From positions 1 through 39,167 of the forward strand of contig NZ_QUAC01000049.1 of assembly GCF_003389455.1 (NCBI RefSeq): a DNA stretch of 39,167 bases, written 5' to 3'. Below are positions 33,315-39,167 of this stretch, in pieces. The stretch is from Streptomyces inhibens. GTDB lineage: Bacteria; Actinomycetota; Actinomycetes; Streptomycetales; Streptomycetaceae. A program made the position numbers and the translations under genes. The notes beneath the pieces were generated by a model. It saw only the letters and a program-made list of their open reading frames with translations. It had not been told where the DNA came from and made no database searches. Each line of letters opens with the position of its first letter. Positions within the stretch are counted from its first letter, which is position 1.

Positions 33315-34229
33315 ATGGACGTCTCCTTTCTGGGTGGTCCCCAGCCACAGCTCGGCGTGGGCGTTGTCGCCCCTTTTGACTTCGCGCTCGATCGCGAGCT
33401 GTGGCGCTGGGTGCCCGACGATGTATCCCTCCACCTCACCCGAACCCCTTTCGTGCCCGTCGAGGTCAGCCTCGACCTGGCCCGTCTGGTCAGCGAGCAC
33501 GAAACGCTGGACGCTGCCGTCCAGGCGTTGTGCGCGGTATCACCGCAGGTCATCACGTACGCCTGCACCTCCGGCAGCTTCGTCGGCGGTGTGGCGGGAG
33601 AGCGGGCCATGTGCGCCGCCATGGCCCAGGCGGGGGAGGTTCCCTCCCTCACCACATCGGGCGCGCTGATCGAAGCGTTGCGCGAGATCGGCGCACGGCG
33701 CATCGCCGTGGTCACGCCCTATACGAAATCGGTCACCGACTCCCTGGAGGACTATCTCGGTGAGGCGGGCATCACGGTCACCGGCCGCGCCTACCTCGGG
33801 CTGACCCGGCACATCTGGAAGGTGCCCTACCGCGACGTCGTCGACATGGCCCGCGCGGCCGTCGTCGGCGCCGCCGACGCACTCTTCATCAGCTGTACCA
33901 ACCTGCCCACCTACGACGTCATCCCGCAGCTGGAGGCCGAGCTGCGGATGCCGGTGCTGTCCGCCAATCAGGTCACGATGTGGGCAGCGCTGCGCGCCAT
34001 CGGCGTCCAGGCGGTGGGCCCGTACCAGGCGCTGCTCGATCCGGTGGCGCGCCGCGGCCCGGCCGCGATGACCGGGTCGGAGCCGGCAGGGCCGGGTGAC
34101 GGAGGGCCGCGGGTGACCCCCGAGGCCGCCTTCGCCGGGCCTCCCGCGCCCCCGGAGGGGGAGCCGCTCGACGGCATCGATCCGCCGCCGTATCCGCCCG
34201 AGGATCCGGGACCGCTGCCCCCGGTGTGA
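33315..34229 (+). CDS. Asp/Glu racemase-superfamily enzyme (maleate isomerase/EutA-like) with both catalytic cysteines
   Basis: A 304-aa cytoplasmic enzyme of the Asp/Glu racemase superfamily, maleate cis-trans isomerase branch. Two half-site cysteines are present: Cys84 (ITYACTSGSFVGG) and Cys194 (LFISCTNLPTYD). The C-terminal 60 residues are a Pro-rich tail (PPAPPEGEPLDGIDPPPYPP) outside the fold. EutA of ectoine clusters belongs to this superfamily, which fits the Ehu-like importer nearby. The ATG at 33315 has AGGGG 6 nt upstream. It is followed by a paralogue after a hairpin. Confidence 0.83.
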   Translation: MDVSFLGGPQPQLGVGVVAPFDFALDRELWRWVPDDVSLHLTRTPFVPVEVSLDLARLVSEHETLDAAVQALCAVSPQVITYACTSGSFVGGVAGERAMCAAMAQAGEVPSLTTSGALIEALREIGARRIAVVTPYTKSVTDSLEDYLGEAGITVTGRAYLGLTRHIWKVPYRDVVDMARAAVVGAADALFISCTNLPTYDVIPQLEAELRMPVLSANQVTMWAALRAIGVQAVGPYQALLDPVARRGPAAMTGSEPAGPGDGGPRVTPEAAFAGPPAPPEGEPLDGIDPPPYPPEDPGPLPPV

Positions 34230-34259
34230 GGCCGGTCCGAACCCGACCCCTCCCCGGAA

Positions 34260-34291
34260 CGCTGCCGGCGTCGTCCCGCTCGCCGGCAGCG
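34260..34291 (+). terminator. Hairpin between the two racemase-family paralogues
   Basis: CGCTGCCGGCG (34260-34270) and CGCCGGCAGCG (34281-34291) form an 11-bp perfect stem with a 10-nt loop, followed by CTTCTCC. A terminator, or an attenuator that lowers expression of the second gene. Confidence 0.65.
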
Positions 34292-34381
34292 CTTCTCCCC
34301 ACCCGCACCGCACCACCCGTGAACGCACCCGCACCCACGAACGCCCCGGCACCCGCAGCCGTACACGCAAGGGAGACCCGC

Positions 34382-35104
34382 ATGGCATCGGTCGGCTTCC
34401 TCTACCCCGGCCACTCCGCGGAGGACGACTACCCCCGGCTCGAAACGCTCCTGGGCGGCGCGGTCCGCCTGCCGCTCGTCCACACCGACATCGGCGAGGA
34501 CGCCCACCGGGTCGACGCGCTGCTGGAGATGGGCTCCGCCGCGCGGCTGGCGGCCGGCGTCGCCGAGCTCAAGGAGCGCGGCGCCGAGGCCGTCGTATGG
34601 GCCTGTACGAGCGCCAGCTTCATCTTCGGCTGGGAGGGCGCGCGCGTTCAGGTCAGGGAGCTGTCCGCCACCGCCGGCCTGCCCGCCTCCAGTACGTCCT
34701 TCGCCTTCGCGCATGCCATCCAGGCGCTCGGCGCCCGACGGGTCGCGATCGCCGCCACCTACCCCGCCGATGTGGCCGAGTACTTCCACGCGTTCTTGAA
34801 GTCCGCCGGTACGGAGGTCGTCTCGACCCGCGGCAGCGGCATCATCACCGCCGCCGAGGTCGGCACGTGGGGCCGCGAGGAGGTGCTGGCGCTCGCCCGC
34901 GCCGGTGACCATCCGGACGCCGAAGCGGTGCTGCTGCCCGACACCGCCCTGCACACCGCCGAGCATCTGCCCGCGCTCGAAGCGGAGCTGCGCAAGCCGG
35001 TGCTCACCGCCAATCAGGTGACGGCCTGGGAGGGGCTGCGGCTCCTGGACCGCACGCTGTCCTGCCCGGAACTGGGCACCCTCTTCTCGCGGACCGGGAG
35101 CTGA
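34382..35104 (+). CDS. Second Asp/Glu racemase-superfamily enzyme, with the second catalytic Cys replaced
   Basis: A 240-aa paralogue of the preceding gene product. Cys75 (VVWACTSASFIFG) is kept, but the second site reads VLLPDTALHTAEHL, so the catalytic Cys position is Asp187. One-Cys members of this superfamily include arylmalonate decarboxylase, so a decarboxylase, isomerase or hydrolase is more likely than a two-base racemase. ATG 34382 has GGGAG 7 nt upstream; the frame extends to 34226 without support. It may act in sequence with its paralogue or as a heteromer. Confidence 0.82.
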   Translation: MASVGFLYPGHSAEDDYPRLETLLGGAVRLPLVHTDIGEDAHRVDALLEMGSAARLAAGVAELKERGAEAVVWACTSASFIFGWEGARVQVRELSATAGLPASSTSFAFAHAIQALGARRVAIAATYPADVAEYFHAFLKSAGTEVVSTRGSGIITAAEVGTWGREEVLALARAGDHPDAEAVLLPDTALHTAEHLPALEAELRKPVLTANQVTAWEGLRLLDRTLSCPELGTLFSRTGS

Positions 35105-35134
35105 CCCGGGAATAAGCGGAGATTCTCTCCGGTT

Positions 35135-35167
35135 GTCCTCCTCGCAGACCAGCGACGCGAGGAGGAC
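35135..35167 (+). promoter_or_regulatory. Stem sequestering the ribosome binding site of the LLM oxidoreductase gene
   Basis: GTCCTCCTCGC (35135-35145) is perfectly complementary to GCGAGGAGGAC (35157-35167), which contains the SD GGAGG (35161-35165) of the GTG start at 35175. The loop is 11 nt. Folding would hide the SD and suggests translational control. Confidence 0.7.
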
Positions 35168-35174
35168 CCGCACC

Positions 35175-36311
<1,137 letters not shown>

Positions 36312-36382
36312 GGCGGCGGCGTACGTTGGCTGACTGCCGTCGTTGATTCCGCCGGACCCTCGCCGTGGTGGTGCTGCGCCGT

Positions 36383-36408
36383 CGCGGCGGGAAATTTCTT
36401 CCGCCGCG
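36383..36408. terminator. Terminator between LLM gene and cdgA (convergent)
   Basis: CGCGGCGG (36383-36390) and CCGCCGCG (36401-36408) pair around an A/T-rich loop (GAAATTTCTT). Confidence 0.6.
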
Positions 36409-36415
36409 CAGGCGT

Positions 36416-38287
36416 TCAGCCGTCGGTGCGCCGTCCCGCGACGAGAAGCGCCTCGACGCGGTCGGGGGCGACCGGGCGGGAGTAGAGCCAGCCCTGGCCG
36501 GTGTCGCAGCCGATGCGGCGGAGGCGTTCGGCCTGTTCGGCGCTCTCCACGCACTCGGCGGTGACGGTCAGACCCAGTCGGTGCGCCAGCGCCACCAGGG
36601 CTTCCACGATCATCTCGTCCGCCGGGTTCGGATGCTCCTGCGAGCGGAAGCCGCGGACGAAGGAGCCGTCCAGCTTCAGCACGGACACCGGAAGGCGGCT
36701 GAGGTAGGCGAGGTTGGAGTAGCCGGTGCCGAAGTCGTCGATGGCGATCCGTACGCCCATGTCGCTGAGCGCCTGCAGCGCCTGCAGCGGCCGGCCGGCC
36801 GAGCCCATCACCGCCGACTCGGTCAGCTCCAGCTGGAGCAGCCGCGGCGGCAGCCCGGTCTCGGCGAGGATCCCGGCCACGTCCGCGACCAGGTCGGAGT
36901 CCCACACCTGACGTACGGCCACATTGACGCTGACGAACAGCGGCTCGTCACCGGGGTGCGCCAGCTGCCAGGCGCGTGCCTGGTAGCAGGCCCGTTCCAG
37001 GACCCAGCGGCCCAGCTCGACGATCGCGCCGTTCTCCTCGGCCAGCGCGATGAACCGATTCGGCGACAGCGTCCCGAACTGCGGATGCCGCCAGCGCACC
37101 AGCGCCTCCACGCCCTGCGCCCGGCCGTCACCCAGTCCGACCAGGGGCTGGTACTCCAGGGTGAATTCACCGCGGTCCACGGCCGGCCGCAGCGTGCTGG
37201 ACAGCGCCTGCCGGGTCATCCGGTGGGCGTTGCGCTCCGGGTCGAAGAGCGTCCAGCGGGCTTTGCCGTCCTCCTTGGCCCAGTACAGCGTGGTGTCCGC
37301 GGCCTGCATCAGACCGGTCGCGGTGGTGCCGGTGGCGGCCCGCTCCACGACGCCGATGCTCGCCGACACCGACAGCCGCTGCCCGGCCAGGTCGAACGGG
37401 CGCTGCAACGCGTCCAGCACGCACTGGGCCAGCTCGGCCAGCTGCTCGGTTCCGGTGGAGTCCTCCACCAGAAGGGCGAATTCATCACCGCCGAGCCGCG
37501 CCACCAGATGCCCGCCGCGGCCCGCCCCGCGGTCCGCCGCGCTCTCCGCGCAGCGCATCAGACGCTGCGCCACCGCGCTCAGCAGCCGGTCGCCGACGCG
37601 GTGCCCGAGGGTGTCGTTGACGGCCTTGAAGCCGTCCAGGTCGAGGTAGCACAGCCCGATCCGGCCGGTGCCGGACGGTTCGAATGCGGCGGTCTCCAGC
37701 GCGGTGGAGAGCCGCTCGAAGAACAGCGCGCGGTTGGGCAGCCGGGTCACCGGGTCGTGCATCTGCAGATGCCGCAGCCGGGCCAGCAGATCGTGCCGGT
37801 CGCTGATGTCCGCGACCGACAGCAGCATCCGCTCCTCACCGCTGAGCGGCTCCGGCGTCAACGGCTCGACTGTCACTTCCACCCATACGGAATGCCCCTC
37901 GGGGTGTTTGAGGCGGCGGGTGCAGCGCAGCCGGTCGCTGCGGCCGCACAGCACCTCGCGGTAGGCGGTCCACACCCGCGGGTCCGCGCCGAGGTCGGTG
38001 AGGTCCGCGGCGGTGGCCGCGACCAGCTCGTCCGGGTCGGTGCCGACCAGCTCGCCGAAGGCCGGGTTGGCGGCCAGGACCAGGCCGTCGCGGTTGAGGA
38101 CGGCCATCGCCAGGCGCCCGGCGTGGAAGGCGGCGCGATAGTCGCCGAGCGAGGCGGCATCGTCGTCGCAGGGGCTGCTGGGGGTGTGCCGGGTCTCGGC
38201 GGATTCTTTGGTCGTAACGTTACGCTCCGTCACTGAGGGCAGCGTCGCTCCGGGCATGCGGCCCGGGCTGTCGGGGTGTCCGCTCAC
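36416..38287 (-). CDS. cdgA: PAS-GGDEF-EAL cyclic-di-GMP enzyme (CdgA-like)
   Basis: A 623-aa signalling protein with no membrane helices. A PAS/PAC domain (about 48-165: FHAGRLAMAVLNRDGLVLAANPAFGELVG) is followed by a GGDEF domain with intact RLGGDEF (motif 266-270) and an EAL domain with EAL (394-396) and DDFGTGYS (517-524). The inhibitory RxxD site reads RxxH, so product inhibition may be lost. GTG 38287 is preferred because GGGAG lies 6 nt upstream; the frame is open to 38410. CdgA of S. coelicolor has this architecture and affects the timing of development. Both synthesis and breakdown of c-di-GMP look possible. Confidence 0.87.
   Translation of the reverse strand: MSGHPDSPGRMPGATLPSVTERNVTTKESAETRHTPSSPCDDDAASLGDYRAAFHAGRLAMAVLNRDGLVLAANPAFGELVGTDPDELVAATAADLTDLGADPRVWTAYREVLCGRSDRLRCTRRLKHPEGHSVWVEVTVEPLTPEPLSGEERMLLSVADISDRHDLLARLRHLQMHDPVTRLPNRALFFERLSTALETAAFEPSGTGRIGLCYLDLDGFKAVNDTLGHRVGDRLLSAVAQRLMRCAESAADRGAGRGGHLVARLGGDEFALLVEDSTGTEQLAELAQCVLDALQRPFDLAGQRLSVSASIGVVERAATGTTATGLMQAADTTLYWAKEDGKARWTLFDPERNAHRMTRQALSSTLRPAVDRGEFTLEYQPLVGLGDGRAQGVEALVRWRHPQFGTLSPNRFIALAEENGAIVELGRWVLERACYQARAWQLAHPGDEPLFVSVNVAVRQVWDSDLVADVAGILAETGLPPRLLQLELTESAVMGSAGRPLQALQALSDMGVRIAIDDFGTGYSNLAYLSRLPVSVLKLDGSFVRGFRSQEHPNPADEMIVEALVALAHRLGLTVTAECVESAEQAERLRRIGCDTGQGWLYSRPVAPDRVEALLVAGRRTDG
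38213..38224. promoter_or_regulatory. CGTAACGTTACG palindrome inside the 5' end of cdgA
   Basis: A perfect 12-bp palindrome about 63-75 bp into the coding sequence. It could bind a repressor or be chance. It is A/T-rich for its surroundings. Confidence 0.35.
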
Positions 38288-38594
38288 TGCTCGCTCCCGC
38301 ATGGCGCTTGTCTCGTGATGGAGGGTGGACCTCGCGCTGGAAAGTGTGGCGATCATAGAGGCTGGCACGACGGCCGATCCAGCGACGCAGCCGTGATCGT
38401 CCGTGCGCATGACGGAACTTCAGCCATTTCTGTCCGTCTCTGTTCGTGACGATTGCCCCGTTGGTCGTTTGTGACTTTCCGTTACGGGGCGGCTGAGACT
38501 CGCCGGTCACTCTTCTGGACCTTCAAAACAGGACGAATAGCATTAAATCGCCACAGGGTAGATGAGGTCTCCGAATCCGTCCCTGGAGGTATAT

Positions 38595-39167
38595 GTGCCG
38601 CGCGCCCGGACGCCTGACGGGGTGGACCGCCGCCTGCGGCGCGTGGCTGCTGTCGTCACGTCCCTGAGCGCCCTCATCGCGACGTCCATCGTCGCCGGAC
38701 CGGCCACCGCCTCCGAGGCCGCCCTCTCCTGCGCGCTGGGGCGCACCGACGCACACCACTCCGAAGGTGTCGACGGCTGGAACGACGCCTATCCGCGCCC
38801 GGACCGCCAGATCAACGCCGTCATGATCTTCCTGTCCTTCCCGGATTCCCGGCCGCTCGCCGCCCCGCAGCAGCTCTCCCGCGACTACTTCCCCGCCACC
38901 TCGGGCTTCTTCCAGCGCGCCTCCTACGGCGCCTTCCGGCTGCGCCCGCACATCCACCACGCCTGGGTGCGGATGCCGCGTACGTCCACCGCGTACGGCA
39001 TACAGCGCGACTGGGACGCCGGCCGGCGCGCGGCCTACCTGCGGGACGCGGTGGCCGCCGCCGATCCGTCGGTGGACTTCGGTCGCTACGACGTGGTCTA
39101 TTTCGTCGCCGATCCGGAAGCACCCGGTGTCGATTCGGACGCGACCAAAGTCGTCAACCTCGAACAC
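38595..39167 (+). CDS. Secreted M6-like peptidase (partial, runs off the window)
   Basis: The first 191 codons of an exported protein. GTG 38595 has GGAGGT just upstream. The signal peptide (about 1-42) has an Arg-rich start (RRLRRVAAVV) and a hydrophobic core ending near VAGPATASEA. The mature part reads INAVMIFLSFPDSRP, YFPATSGFFQRASYGAFRL, then FGRYDVVYFVADPEAPG. This pattern (MIFxxFPD ... FF..ASYG) is typical of the N-terminal part of M6 immune-inhibitor-A-like peptidases. The zinc motif would lie beyond the window edge, so activity cannot be judged. Confidence 0.75.
   Translation, partial: MPRARTPDGVDRRLRRVAAVVTSLSALIATSIVAGPATASEAALSCALGRTDAHHSEGVDGWNDAYPRPDRQINAVMIFLSFPDSRPLAAPQQLSRDYFPATSGFFQRASYGAFRLRPHIHHAWVRMPRTSTAYGIQRDWDAGRRAAYLRDAVAAADPSVDFGRYDVVYFVADPEAPGVDSDATKVVNLEH

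Overview
The window looks like a chromosomal piece of a Streptomyces. It is very GC-rich throughout and shows strong third-position GC in the coding frames. Starts are often GTG or TTG, and gene ends overlap in GTGA/ATGA fashion. It carries sporulation and tip-growth genes typical of the genus: an SsgA-like protein, the CslA/GlxA glucan machinery and a CdgA-like cyclic-di-GMP enzyme. The neighbourhood (cslA-glxA with a GH6 gene, a small chitin-binding LPMO, then a GGDEF-EAL gene) recalls the S. coelicolor SCO2838-SCO2816 region. That comparison is from memory and was not checked.

Region 1 (1-8901) is a probable aminophosphonate-use locus. It holds a GntR/HutC regulator, a FAD amine oxidoreductase, a phosphonatase-like HAD hydrolase, a complete ABC importer (ATPase, two permeases, lipoprotein) and a Tat-exported alkaline-phosphatase-superfamily hydrolase. 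Two near-identical operator-like sites (TAACGGGTCT-R-G-R-CC) lie before the oxidoreductase and before the exported hydrolase, which suggests one regulon. A 262-bp MITE-like element sits exactly between the second permease and the binding-protein gene.

Region 2 (9016-12713) holds a NagD-like phosphatase, an 18-bp x 7 minisatellite beginning at its stop codon, a small anchored secreted protein, a sortase-F-like protein that has lost its catalytic His and Cys, and a GH6 lipoprotein (CslZ-like). The last is convergent with region 3 (12806-16827, minus strand), the translationally coupled cslA-glxA pair that makes and oxidises a beta-glucan at hyphal tips.

Region 4 (17371-20230) is a tightly overlapping three-gene operon: an EspC-like type VII target, a WXG100/glycine-zipper protein and a multi-pass membrane protein. 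Two identical tRNA-Lys(CTT) genes (minus strand, 5.2 kb apart) flank region 5. Region 5 holds an SsgA-like protein, an unrecognised 432-aa protein, a small AA10 LPMO with DasR-type operators, and an acyl-CoA synthetase.

Region 6 (25622-36311) appears to be a solute-uptake and catabolism locus. It has an IclR regulator, an EhuABCD-like importer, a DUF3830 protein, an amidase, a D-2-hydroxyacid dehydrogenase, two paralogous Asp/Glu-racemase-superfamily enzymes (one lacking the second Cys) and a luciferase-like oxidoreductase whose ribosome binding site is buried in an 11-bp stem. The window ends with a PAS-GGDEF-EAL protein (minus) and the start of a secreted M6-like peptidase (plus). No integrase, transposase gene, rRNA or CRISPR array was found.
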